Below, piece after piece: positions 51,946-60,328 of a DNA stretch of 64,000 nucleotides. The notes beneath the pieces were generated by a model. The model was not told where the DNA came from. It saw nothing but the letters and a program-made list of their open reading frames with translations, and made no database searches. Origin of the DNA: Devosia sp. FKR38 (GTDB lineage: Bacteria > Pseudomonadota > Alphaproteobacteria > Rhizobiales > Devosiaceae); assembly GCF_005222805.1 (NCBI RefSeq), contig NZ_STGC01000005.1, forward strand, positions 2,561,256-2,625,255, given 5' to 3'. Made by a program: the position numbers and the translations under genes. The number at the start of each line of letters is the position of its first letter. Within the stretch, counting starts at the first letter, position 1.

Positions 51946-52925
51946 GCCACCTTACCGTAGCGCATCGGGCCTTCGTGGAAACAAGCCTTCTCGCGGCCAT
52001 TGTCCAGCGCGGTCAGCGCCGGCCGCTCGGCCAGGCACCGATCGAAGGCAAAGGCGCAGCGCGGATGGAAGGAACAGCCCTTGGGCAGGTTCTCCAGGCT
52101 CGGCGGCATGCCCTGGATGGGGTCGAGCCGCTCCGCCCGCTTGGCGATATGCGGCGTCGAATGCAACAGGCCCAGCGTATAGGGATGGCGCGGATCGTAG
52201 AACAGATCGTCCACTGTGCCCTTTTCCACCGGCCGGCCGCCATACATCACCATCATGCGGTCGGCCACGCCGGCCACCACGCCCAGATCATGGGTGATCA
52301 GCACCAGCGAGGTGCCGAAGTCATCGGTCAGCGTCTTGAACAGATCCAGCATCTGCGCCTGCACGGTCACGTCCAGCGCCGTGGTCGGCTCGTCCGCGAT
52401 CAGGATCTTGGGCTGGCACAGCAGCGCCATGGCAATCATCACGCGCTGGCGCATGCCACCACTGAGCTGATGCGGATAGGCATTGGCGCGCTTGGCGGGT
52501 TCCGGAATGCCCACCCGCTCCAGCATGGCAATGGCGCTGGTCTCGGCCTGCTTCTGGTCCTGCCCCTTGTGCAGCACCAGCACCTCGGCCAGCTGCTGCT
52601 TGAGCCGCAGCGCCGGATTGAGCGAGGTCATGGGATCCTGAAAGATCATGGCCACGTCGCGGCCGCGATACTGGTTGAGCTCGGTCTTGCTCAGCGCCAG
52701 CAGGTCCACATCGCCCAGCAGCGCCTGGCCGCTCACCGAGCCATTCTTGGCCAAAAGGCCCATCAGCGCGAGAAAGGCCTGGCTCTTGCCCGAGCCGCTT
52801 TCGCCCACCACGGCCAGGGTCTCCCCGGCCTCCAGGGTAAAGTTGAGATTATTGACCGCCGTCACCACTGAGTCATGCAGGGCAAAGCGGACCGAAAGGT
52901 CTTTGACTGTCAGAACCGGAGCCAT
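51942..52925 (-). CDS. oppD: Peptide ABC transporter ATP-binding protein (OppD/DppD)
   Basis: The 327-residue ATPase has Walker [10 protein letters not shown] (Gln instead of the usual Thr), the signature [15 protein letters not shown], Walker [17 protein letters not shown] and the C-terminal [14 protein letters not shown] motif. The start at 52925 overlaps the oppC stop by 1 bp. Upstream in-frame starts lie within oppC. The Ser-Gln ending of Walker A is also seen in other OppD proteins. Confidence 0.92.
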   Translation of the reverse strand: MAPVLTVKDLSVRFALHDSVVTAVNNLNFTLEAGETLAVVGESGSGKSQAFLALMGLLAKNGSVSGQALLGDVDLLALSKTELNQYRGRDVAMIFQDPMTSLNPALRLKQQLAEVLVLHKGQDQKQAETSAIAMLERVGIPEPAKRANAYPHQLSGGMRQRVMIAMALLCQPKILIADEPTTALDVTVQAQMLDLFKTLTDDFGTSLVLITHDLGVVAGVADRMMVMYGGRPVEKGTVDDLFYDPRHPYTLGLLHSTPHIAKRAERLDPIQGMPPSLENLPKGCSFHPRCAFAFDRCLAERPALTALDNGREKACFHEGPMRYGKVA

Positions 52926-53863
52926 CAGCGATCCTTGGGGTCGAGCGCGTCCCGCAGGCCGTCGCCGACAAAAAAGAAGGTGAACAGGATGGTGATGAAA
53001 AACACCAGCGGGAAGGCCAGCTGCCAATAGGTGCCATACTGCATGGTCTGCGCGCCTTCGCTGATCAGCGCACCCAGCGAGGTATTGGGTTCCTGCACGC
53101 CCAGGCCCAGGAACGAGATGAAGGATTCCAGAAGGATCATCTCGGGCACCAAAAGCGTTGCATAGATCGCCACGATGCCCAGCAGATTGGGCACGATATG
53201 GCGGAAGATCACGTCACGCGGCTTGGAGCCGGTGGCGATGGCCGCCTCGACGAATTCGCGGTTCTTCAGCGTCAGCGTCTGCCCGCGCACCACGCGCGAC
53301 ATGCCCAGCCAGGAGATCAGCCCGATGCCCACGAACAGCATGATGAACGAGCGGCCGAACACGATCAGCAGCAGGATCAGGATGAACATATAGGGGATCG
53401 AATAGATGATATCGACCAGGCGCATCATGGCGCTGTCCAGCCGCCCGCCGAAATAGCCGGCGACGGCGCCATAGATCGTGCCCACGATCACAGCGATGGC
53501 CGAGCCCACCAGGCCCACCAGCAGCGAGATCTGTGTGCCCTGAATCACGCGGGAATAGAGATCGCGGCCCACTTCGTCCGTGCCGAAATAATGGCCGGTT
53601 TCCAGCGACGGCGCGCCGGCGTGCAGCACATTGCCCACAACGCTCCAGTCGACCTTTTCGATCGACCACTTGGCAAAATAGGGGCCAACGATGGTGAAGA
53701 GCACCACGCCGATCAGCACAATCAGACTGGTCAGCGCGGCCTTGTTGGCCATGAAGCGACGTCCGGCGTCGCGCCACAGCGAGCGCCCCTTGGTGGGCAG
53801 CTCGGCCGGCGCAGCCTCCAGGCTCGTCACGGTCTTGATACGGTTATCGGCAAGCATAGCCAT
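52925..53863 (-). CDS. oppC: Peptide ABC transporter permease (OppC/DppC)
   Basis: The 312-residue inner-membrane protein has an N-terminal cytoplasmic segment, a first helix, and the OppC pattern HYFGTDEVGRDLYSRVIQGTQISLLVG followed by the EAA loop EFVEAAIATGSKPRDVIFRHIVPNLLG. It forms the translocation path with OppB, whose gene ends 3 bp upstream. Confidence 0.94.
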   Translation of the reverse strand: MAMLADNRIKTVTSLEAAPAELPTKGRSLWRDAGRRFMANKAALTSLIVLIGVVLFTIVGPYFAKWSIEKVDWSVVGNVLHAGAPSLETGHYFGTDEVGRDLYSRVIQGTQISLLVGLVGSAIAVIVGTIYGAVAGYFGGRLDSAMMRLVDIIYSIPYMFILILLLIVFGRSFIMLFVGIGLISWLGMSRVVRGQTLTLKNREFVEAAIATGSKPRDVIFRHIVPNLLGIVAIYATLLVPEMILLESFISFLGLGVQEPNTSLGALISEGAQTMQYGTYWQLAFPLVFFITILFTFFFVGDGLRDALDPKDR

Positions 53864-53866
53864 GCC

Positions 53867-54790
53867 TCACAATTCGATCTTGGGGTCGATCCAGGCATAG
53901 AGCACGTCGACCACCAGATTTGCGGTGATCGTCAAAGCGCCCAATAGGATCGTGATCCCCAGGATGGTGGAATAATCGCGGTTGAGCGCGCTGTTGACGA
54001 AGGCCTGGCCGATGCCACCAGTGGAGAAATAGAGGTCAATCACCACCGAACCGGTCACCATGCCCACAAACACCGGGCCCAGATAGCTCACCACCGGCAG
54101 CAGCGCCGGCCGCAGCGCGTGACCGAAGATCACCTTCCAGCCCGGCAGGCCCTTGGCCCGCGCCGTGCGGATATAGTTTGAACCCAGCACTTCGAGCATC
54201 GACGAGCGGGTAATGCGGGCGATATTGGCAAAATAGCTTGTGGCCAGGGCCACCACCGGCAGCACCACATTGCTCCAGTGCCCACCATTCCAGCCACCGC
54301 CCGGCAGCCAGCGCAGCCATAGCGTGAACACCAGCACCAGAATGGGCGCCATCACGAAATTGGGCACCACCTGCGCGCCGATCGAAAACCCGACCGACAG
54401 ATAATCCGCCCAGCTGTTCTGCCGCACCGCCGCCACCACGCCCAGCGCAATGCCGATCACCGAAGCGGCCACAAACGCCCAGGCGCCATAGGTGAAGGTC
54501 ACCGGGAAGCCCTGCGCGATAATGTCGTTGACCGTGCGGTCCCGATACTGAAACGAGGGCCCGAAATCGAAGCGGAACACCACGTTATAGATATACTCGG
54601 CCAGCTGCTGCCATTCCGGCTTATCCAGCCCATAGCGCGCATAGATATTGTCGAGCACCGATTGCGGCACGGTCTTTTCGCCGGCAAACGGGTTTCCGGG
54701 CGCCATTTTCATCAGAAAAAATGAAACGACGATGAGCACGAGCAGCGTCGGGATGGCGACCGCTAGTCGTTTGAGAATGAACTGGATCAT
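53867..54790 (-). CDS. oppB: Peptide ABC transporter permease (OppB/DppB)
   Basis: The 307-residue membrane protein shows the OppB pattern: MIQFILKRLAVAIPTLLVLIVVSFFLMKMAPGNPF at the N-terminus, the EAA loop YIRTARAKGLPGWKVIFGHALRPALLP and VIDLYFSTGGIGQAFVNSALNRDY. It forms a heterodimer with OppC. A pair of hairpins lies between it and oppA. Confidence 0.94.
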   Translation of the reverse strand: MIQFILKRLAVAIPTLLVLIVVSFFLMKMAPGNPFAGEKTVPQSVLDNIYARYGLDKPEWQQLAEYIYNVVFRFDFGPSFQYRDRTVNDIIAQGFPVTFTYGAWAFVAASVIGIALGVVAAVRQNSWADYLSVGFSIGAQVVPNFVMAPILVLVFTLWLRWLPGGGWNGGHWSNVVLPVVALATSYFANIARITRSSMLEVLGSNYIRTARAKGLPGWKVIFGHALRPALLPVVSYLGPVFVGMVTGSVVIDLYFSTGGIGQAFVNSALNRDYSTILGITILLGALTITANLVVDVLYAWIDPKIEL

Positions 54791-54807
54791 GTGTTTTGTC
54801 CGGCCGG

Positions 54808-54859
54808 TTCATGGCGCCTGGCCATGAACGGAACGCGCCCCGCCGTTTGGCGGGGCGCA
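54808..54859 (-). promoter_or_regulatory. Tandem intercistronic hairpins between oppA and oppB
   Basis: A perfect 10-bp stem (54836-54845 with 54850-54859) and a 9-bp stem (54808-54816 with 54822-54830) lie in the 82-bp gap. They have no T-tracts. Such structures often stabilise or partially terminate mRNA after a binding-protein gene so that OppA exceeds the membrane components. The role here is inference. Confidence 0.55.
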
Positions 54860-54872
54860 ACAGGCCTAAGCC

Positions 54873-56504
54873 TTATTCAGCGACCTTGTAGAGGTCCTTG
54901 GCGTACCAGTTCTGCTCCACGTCATCATAGGGCCAGCCCTTGACGTCAGCATTCTGCATGAACACCTTGGCGTAGAAGTAGATCGGCATGATCGGCACGT
55001 CCTTGGCCGCCTGCGCTTCGATCTCTGCATACTGCACATTGGGGTCTTCAGCGGTCTTGGACGCGGCCAGCCAGCTGTCGACGTCCGCATTGGCATAGCC
55101 CTGGTCGTTCTGCTCGGACTTGGAGTCGAGCAGCGACAGGAAGGTCGAGGCTTCGTTGTAGTCGCCGCACCAGGCGTTGCGGGCCAGCTCATAGGTCTTG
55201 GAGTGGCGGGTATCGAGCAGGGTCTGGAATTCCATGTCCTGCAGGTTCATCGTCACGCCGAGCTTTTCCTTCCACATCTGGCTCACCACGGTCGCGATCT
55301 TCTTGTGCGCTTCCGAGGTGTTGTAGATGTAGTTGATGGTCAGCGGGTTGTCCTTGCTGAAGCCGGCTTCGGTCATCAGCGCGACAGCCTTGGCGTCGCG
55401 CTCTTCCTGGGTCATCGCCGCAGCCGCGATTTCCGGCATGGTGAAGCCGGCAGTCAGCGGATGGGTGAAGGAATAGGCCGGCTGCTGGCCGCCCTGCAGG
55501 ATGCCATTGACGATCACGTCGCGGTCGATGGCCAGGCTCAGCGCCTCGCGCACCTTCACGTCCGCCAGTGCAGCATTGGGCTGCTTGTCGGTCATGTTGA
55601 CGCTGAAATAGTAGGTGCAGAACTGCGGCACCGAGAAGGTGTTGTCCGGCAACTCGGCCTTGAGGGCCGGGTACTGGCCAGCCGGCACGTCCGTCTGGTC
55701 CACTTCGCCGGCGCGCCAGCGGGTCAGGCCCTGGTTCTCATCATTGATGGTCAGGAACTGCACTTCTTCGAGCACGGTGTGCTCATTGTCCCAGTAGTTC
55801 GGGTTGCGCTTGAGCACAACGCGTTCGCCGGGGGTGTTTTCAGCCAGCGTGAAGGCGCCGTTGCTGACCATGTTTTCCGGCTTGGTCCAGTCGATGCCCT
55901 TGTCCACGCTCGCCTTGTAGGTGGGGAACAGCGTGGCATGCGACAGGGTGCGGATGAACCACGGGCTCGAGAAGCTCAGCGTGACTTCCAGCGTCTTGTC
56001 GTCGATGGCCTTGACGCCCAGCTCCTCGGGCTTCTTCTCGCCGGCCACGATGGCGTCAGCATTGACCACGCCAACCAGGCCCACGAAATAGGCGTAGTTC
56101 GAGGCGGTTTCCGGGGTCACGGCGCGCTGCCAGGCATAGACGAAATCGCCGGCGATCACGGGCTCGCCATTGGACCACTTCGCATCGCGCAGGTGGAACG
56201 TATAGACGGTGTTGTCTTCGTTGACGTCATAGCTCTCGGCCACGCCGGGCACGGGCTCGCCATCCGGGCCGCTGTTGTACAGGCCTTCAAACAGGCTGCG
56301 CACCACGGCCGAGGTGTCCACGTCTTCAACCAGCTGCGGATCGAGCGTATTGATGTTGTCCAGCACCCGATACTTGAACACCTGTTCGGCGGCCAGCTTG
56401 GTCCCCTCGGGAACCATGGCGGCATAGGCAGGCGCGGTAAGGGCAGTGGCGCTCAGCAGCGCTGCAGCCACCATGGCCGCCTTGAGGGTTTGAGTGATCA
56501 TCAT
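54873..56504 (-). CDS. oppA: Peptide ABC transporter substrate-binding protein (OppA-like)
   Basis: The 543-residue exported protein has a signal peptide (residues 1 to about 29, ending in TAPAYAA) and the family 5 solute-binding pattern: LDPQLVEDVDTSAVVRSLFEGLY, DAKWSNGEPVIAGDFVYAWQRAVTPETAS and an end typical of OppA. It delivers oligopeptides to OppBC. It is the first gene of the opp operon, preceded by a 251-bp gap in which I see no other gene. Confidence 0.93.
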   Translation of the reverse strand: MMITQTLKAAMVAAALLSATALTAPAYAAMVPEGTKLAAEQVFKYRVLDNINTLDPQLVEDVDTSAVVRSLFEGLYNSGPDGEPVPGVAESYDVNEDNTVYTFHLRDAKWSNGEPVIAGDFVYAWQRAVTPETASNYAYFVGLVGVVNADAIVAGEKKPEELGVKAIDDKTLEVTLSFSSPWFIRTLSHATLFPTYKASVDKGIDWTKPENMVSNGAFTLAENTPGERVVLKRNPNYWDNEHTVLEEVQFLTINDENQGLTRWRAGEVDQTDVPAGQYPALKAELPDNTFSVPQFCTYYFSVNMTDKQPNAALADVKVREALSLAIDRDVIVNGILQGGQQPAYSFTHPLTAGFTMPEIAAAAMTQEERDAKAVALMTEAGFSKDNPLTINYIYNTSEAHKKIATVVSQMWKEKLGVTMNLQDMEFQTLLDTRHSKTYELARNAWCGDYNEASTFLSLLDSKSEQNDQGYANADVDSWLAASKTAEDPNVQYAEIEAQAAKDVPIMPIYFYAKVFMQNADVKGWPYDDVEQNWYAKDLYKVAE

Positions 56505-56755
56505 GCTCGTCCCATCTCCTTGTTGAAGTCCTGAAAAATCTTGGTTCCGCAGTCATCTCGCTGCGAATTTCAATCGCCAAGGCCCCGGGGGAAAGGCCCC
56601 CACGGCCAAGATTGCTGGACGGTATTCCGGAAATCCGTCTACTGACAAGCAAAACATTGACGCATACGGCAGCCAATGTTCACTTGTTCACACGCGTCAT
56701 ATCGGTGTGCAGCGCAAATTCCTTGCGCAAATCAGGGCGTTGACAGAAATTTAGG

Positions 56756-56917
56756 CTAAGCGCCCAACAAACCGGCAGAACGCGCCAGATAGATGGCCAC
56801 CGCAACGGCGACCAATATGGCAAAGGGCACCCAGGCCGGCATCGGCCCGCGCGGCTTCTTCACTGGCGGCTCGGGTGTCTTTTCGATCTTGCGGAATTTG
56901 ATGACATTGTCGCTCAT
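56756..56917 (-). CDS. Small single-helix membrane protein
   Basis: The 53-residue product has a charged N-terminus (SDNVIKFRKIEKTPEPPVKKPRG) and one membrane helix (AWVPFAILVAVAVAIYLA). The start overlaps the thiolase stop by 4 bp (ATGA), so it is translated with the beta-oxidation operon. A GGGGCGG purine run precedes the ATG. I do not recognise a family. Similar short reading frames with VIKFRK-type starts occur in rhizobia. Confidence 0.65.
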   Translation of the reverse strand: MSDNVIKFRKIEKTPEPPVKKPRGPMPAWVPFAILVAVAVAIYLARSAGLLGA

Positions 56918-58197
56918 GCCGCCCCTTCTACCAGAGCTGTCACGCCTTGCCCACCGGCTGTGCACACCGAGATCAGCGCCCGCTTGCCCGCCTGGCCGGC
57001 CAGCATCTTGGCCGTCAGCCCCAGGATGCGCGCGCCCGTGGCGGCAAAGGGATGGCCATAGGCCAGGCTCGAGCCCTTGACGTTGATCTTGGCCGGGTCA
57101 ATCGGCCCCAGCGGCGCATCGCGCCCCAACACCGTCCGACAATAGTCCGCATCTTCCCAGGCCTTGAGCGTCGACAGCACCTGCGCGGCGAAAGCCTCGT
57201 GCAGCTCGAAATAGTCGATATCGGCAAAGCTCAGCCCGGCCCGGGCCAGCAATTCGCTCACCGCAATGGTCGGCGCCATCAACAGGCCCTCGCCATGGGC
57301 GAAGTCATTGCCGGCCACCCGCCCCATGGTGAGATAGGCCAAAACCGGCAGGCCGCGCGCCCGCGCCCAGTCTTCGCTGGCCAGCAGCACCGAAGAGGCG
57401 CCATCGGTTAGCGGCGTCGAATTGCCGGCCGTCAGCGTGCCCTGCCCGCTGGACTTGTCGAAAGCCGGCTTGAGCGTCGCCATCTTTTCGATATTGGCGT
57501 CCGCCCGCACATTGTTGTCGCGCACCAGCCCGGCGCATTGCACCAGCAGGTCGTCGTGGAAGCCCTCGTCATAGGCCTTGGCGGCATTGCGATGGCTGGC
57601 CACCGCCAGCGCATCCTGCGCGGCACGGGTAATGCCCCATTCGCGCGCCATCAGCTCGCAATGCTGGCCCATCGACAGCCCCGTGCGCGGCTCGTTGACC
57701 GAGGGCGCCACCGGCGTCAGCTCGCCAAAGGAAAAGCCCTTGAACGCCTTGAACTTCTCGCCGGTCGAGCGCGCCTTGTTGAGCGCGATCAGCCGGTGCT
57801 GGAACTTGTTGCCGAACACGATCGGGCTGTCGCTGACCGTATCGGTGCCCGCGGCAATGCCGCTGTCGATCTCGCCGCTGGCGATCTTGGCGCCCAGCAT
57901 CAGCGCCGCCTGCAGGCTGGTGCCGCAGGCGATCTGTAGCGTCGTGCCCGGCGTGCGCGGCGAGTAACCGGCGTCCAGGCACGCCTCGCGCGCGATGTTG
58001 AAGTCGCGGCTGTGCCCGATCACCGCGCCGGCGACGACCTCGTCGATCTTCTCGCCCTTGAGCCCATATTTGTCCGCCAGCCCGGCCAGCACCGTGCCCA
58101 GCAAAGAGAGATTGGTTTCATCGGCATAGGCCGTATTGCCCCGCGCAAACGGAATGCGGGCCGAGCCGACGATGGCAACCTTGCGAAGTTCAGTCAT
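56914..58197 (-). CDS. fadI: Acetyl-CoA C-acyltransferase (FadA/FadI-type thiolase)
   Basis: This thiolase performs the last beta-oxidation step, releasing acetyl-CoA. The 427-residue product has the N-terminal VAIVGSARIPFARGN, the acyl-enzyme cysteine in LQIACGTSLQAAL, the GHPFAATGARI motif and the catalytic cysteine in ISVCTAGGQG. Its length and NTAYADETNLSLL insert favour FadI over the shorter FadA. The start at ATG 58197 follows the fadJ stop by 2 bp. Confidence 0.92.
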   Translation of the reverse strand: MTELRKVAIVGSARIPFARGNTAYADETNLSLLGTVLAGLADKYGLKGEKIDEVVAGAVIGHSRDFNIAREACLDAGYSPRTPGTTLQIACGTSLQAALMLGAKIASGEIDSGIAAGTDTVSDSPIVFGNKFQHRLIALNKARSTGEKFKAFKGFSFGELTPVAPSVNEPRTGLSMGQHCELMAREWGITRAAQDALAVASHRNAAKAYDEGFHDDLLVQCAGLVRDNNVRADANIEKMATLKPAFDKSSGQGTLTAGNSTPLTDGASSVLLASEDWARARGLPVLAYLTMGRVAGNDFAHGEGLLMAPTIAVSELLARAGLSFADIDYFELHEAFAAQVLSTLKAWEDADYCRTVLGRDAPLGPIDPAKINVKGSSLAYGHPFAATGARILGLTAKMLAGQAGKRALISVCTAGGQGVTALVEGAA

Positions 58198-58199
58198 GT

Positions 58200-60161
58200 T
58201 CACGCCTTTCCGTCTTGGCGCGCCTTGAGCGGCCCGCCCAGGAACGGCGCGAAGCCGGTTCCCATGATCACCCCGATGTCGGCCAGCCGGTCATTGGCGA
58301 CCACGCCCTCGGCCAGCACCACCTCGGTCATGTCGACCAGCGGCTTGACCAGTTCCCGGCCCAGCGCCGCCAGATCGGCATGGGCCGGCGTCTCGCCCTT
58401 CTGCGCCTTGCCGTCTGTCCAGGTATAAAAGCCCTGCCCGGTCTTGCGGCCCAGTTTGCCGGCCTTGACCAGACCGTCGAACTTGCTGCCCTCGGGCACG
58501 GCGTGACCCAGCTCGGTCGCCACCGACTTGCCGACGTCCAGCCCGACGGTATCCATCAATTCGATCGGCCCCATCGGCATGCCGAAAGCCACGGCGGCCG
58601 CATCGAGCAATTCCTTGCTCTCGCCGCGCTCCACCCGCTCCACTGCGCCCAGCATATAGGGCATCAACACCCGGTTCACGAGGAAGCCCGGCGCCGACTT
58701 GACCACCACCGGCGACTTGCCGATGGCCAGCGCAAAGGCCGCGCCCTTGCCGATTTCGGCATCGGTATTGAAGCTCGAGCGGATCACCTCAACCAGCGGC
58801 AGCTGCGCCACCGGGTTGAAGAAATGCAGCCCGATCAGCCGCGCCGGATCCTTGAGCGCTTCGGCAATGCGCTCCAGCTCGATCGAGGATGTATTGGTCG
58901 CCATGATCGCGCCGGGCTTGAGCTTGTCCTCCAGCCCGCTGAAAATGGCCTGTTTGACCGAGAGCTTTTCGACCACCGCCTCGATGACCACATCGGCGCG
59001 CGCCACGCCCTTGCCCTCGGGGTCGGCTTCCAGCCGCAGCACGGCGGCATCGACTTCGTACTTCTTCTTCAGGCGCTTTTTGAACAGCGCCTTGCCGCGA
59101 TCCAGCGCCGGCTGGATGCGCGCCATGTCCAGGTCCTGCAGCGTCACGCTCATGCCGCGCAGCGCACACCAGGCCGCAATATCGCCGCCCATCACGCCAG
59201 CGCCGATCACATGCACCCGCGCAAATTTGACGCCCTTGGCGCCCTGCTTCTTCAGGCTCTCCGAGGCGAAGAACACCCGTCGCAGATTGGTCGCGGTCGC
59301 GCTGCCCATCAGCGGCACGAAGGCCGCGATCTCGCCATGGCTCATCGCCTGCCAGGTGTCGCCATGCTTTTCGAACAGGTCGATCAGCGCATAGGGCGCC
59401 GGATAGTGTTCCTTGCGCGCCTTCTTGGCCACCTGCGCCCGCATCTTGCCGGCCACATAGCTGCGCAGCGGCCCCATGGCCATCACGCGCTTGATAAAGC
59501 CTGCCCGCTCGGACTTGCGCTTCTGCAGCACCGCCTTGCGGGCCTCCCAGCGCAGCATGTCGCGATGGCGCACCAGCTTGTCGACCAGGTTCAACCCGCG
59601 CGCCGCGCCGGCCTTGAGCATGCGCCCGGTCAGCATGATCTGCATGGCGTCGACCGGCCCGGCCTGGCGGATCGAGCGCCCCGTGCCGCCAAAGCCCGGG
59701 AAAATGCCCAGGTTCACTTCCGGAAAGCCGATGCGCGTCTTGTCGTCATTGACCGCCACGCGATAGTGGCAGGCCAGCGCCAGTTCCAGCCCGCCGCCCA
59801 GGCAGAAGCCGTGGATACCCGCCACCACCGGAATAGGCATGGCCTCGATGCGCGAGAACAGCGCATGCGTGCGTTCAAGCGCCGCCGGCAGAACCGAGAA
59901 ATCGCTCATCGCGTCGAATTCGCTGACGTCCGCCCCGGCAATGAAGCCACTGTCCTTGCCGCTGAGCAGGATCACGCCCACCAGCTCGCCCGTGCGGGCC
60001 AGTTCCTCAAAGCGCAGCACCAGCGCCTCGAGCTCCTCAATGGCCGCCCGGCTCAGCGTATTGACCGGCGCGCCGGGCGTGTTGATCGTCAGCCAGCCGA
60101 GCTTTTCCACATCGCGGTGGAAGCTCCAGCTCTTGGTCTCAGGCATTTGCGGCTGGGTCAT
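58200..60161 (-). CDS. fadJ: Trifunctional fatty-acid oxidation alpha subunit (enoyl-CoA hydratase/3-hydroxyacyl-CoA dehydrogenase)
   Basis: The 653-residue fusion has an N-terminal crotonase domain (FIAGADVSEFDAM, GFCLGGGLELALACHYRVA) and a C-terminal dehydrogenase with the NAD-binding VIGAGVMGGDIAAWCALRGM and the motif GLHFFNPVAQLPLVEV. It hydrates enoyl-CoA and oxidises the 3-hydroxy product. It works with the thiolase encoded 2 bp downstream. GAGG lies 8 bp before ATG 60161. Confidence 0.94.
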   Translation of the reverse strand: MTQPQMPETKSWSFHRDVEKLGWLTINTPGAPVNTLSRAAIEELEALVLRFEELARTGELVGVILLSGKDSGFIAGADVSEFDAMSDFSVLPAALERTHALFSRIEAMPIPVVAGIHGFCLGGGLELALACHYRVAVNDDKTRIGFPEVNLGIFPGFGGTGRSIRQAGPVDAMQIMLTGRMLKAGAARGLNLVDKLVRHRDMLRWEARKAVLQKRKSERAGFIKRVMAMGPLRSYVAGKMRAQVAKKARKEHYPAPYALIDLFEKHGDTWQAMSHGEIAAFVPLMGSATATNLRRVFFASESLKKQGAKGVKFARVHVIGAGVMGGDIAAWCALRGMSVTLQDLDMARIQPALDRGKALFKKRLKKKYEVDAAVLRLEADPEGKGVARADVVIEAVVEKLSVKQAIFSGLEDKLKPGAIMATNTSSIELERIAEALKDPARLIGLHFFNPVAQLPLVEVIRSSFNTDAEIGKGAAFALAIGKSPVVVKSAPGFLVNRVLMPYMLGAVERVERGESKELLDAAAVAFGMPMGPIELMDTVGLDVGKSVATELGHAVPEGSKFDGLVKAGKLGRKTGQGFYTWTDGKAQKGETPAHADLAALGRELVKPLVDMTEVVLAEGVVANDRLADIGVIMGTGFAPFLGGPLKARQDGKA

Positions 60162-60186
60162 ATTTGTTTCCTCGATTCCGGGTCTT

Positions 60187-60231
60187 TCCCTCCCCTCCCC
60201 CTTGAGGGGAGAGGCCGGGGGTGGGGGGGCC
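60187..60231. repeat. G/C-run palindromic repeat between fadE and fadJ
   Basis: CTCCCC/GGGGAG arms with a short loop sit in the middle of alternating C-runs and G-runs. This resembles a widespread type of short intergenic repeat in proteobacteria. It lies in the 167-bp gap of the fad operon. Confidence 0.4.
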
Positions 60232-60328
60232 ATTCGTGGACCTCCCAGCGCCCCCTCCCTCTTGCCCTCCCGTGCCAGGGAGTGCGGCGCAGGTCTTGCC
60301 TGCTGTGTGCGGTCTGGAGCCTGCGGAC

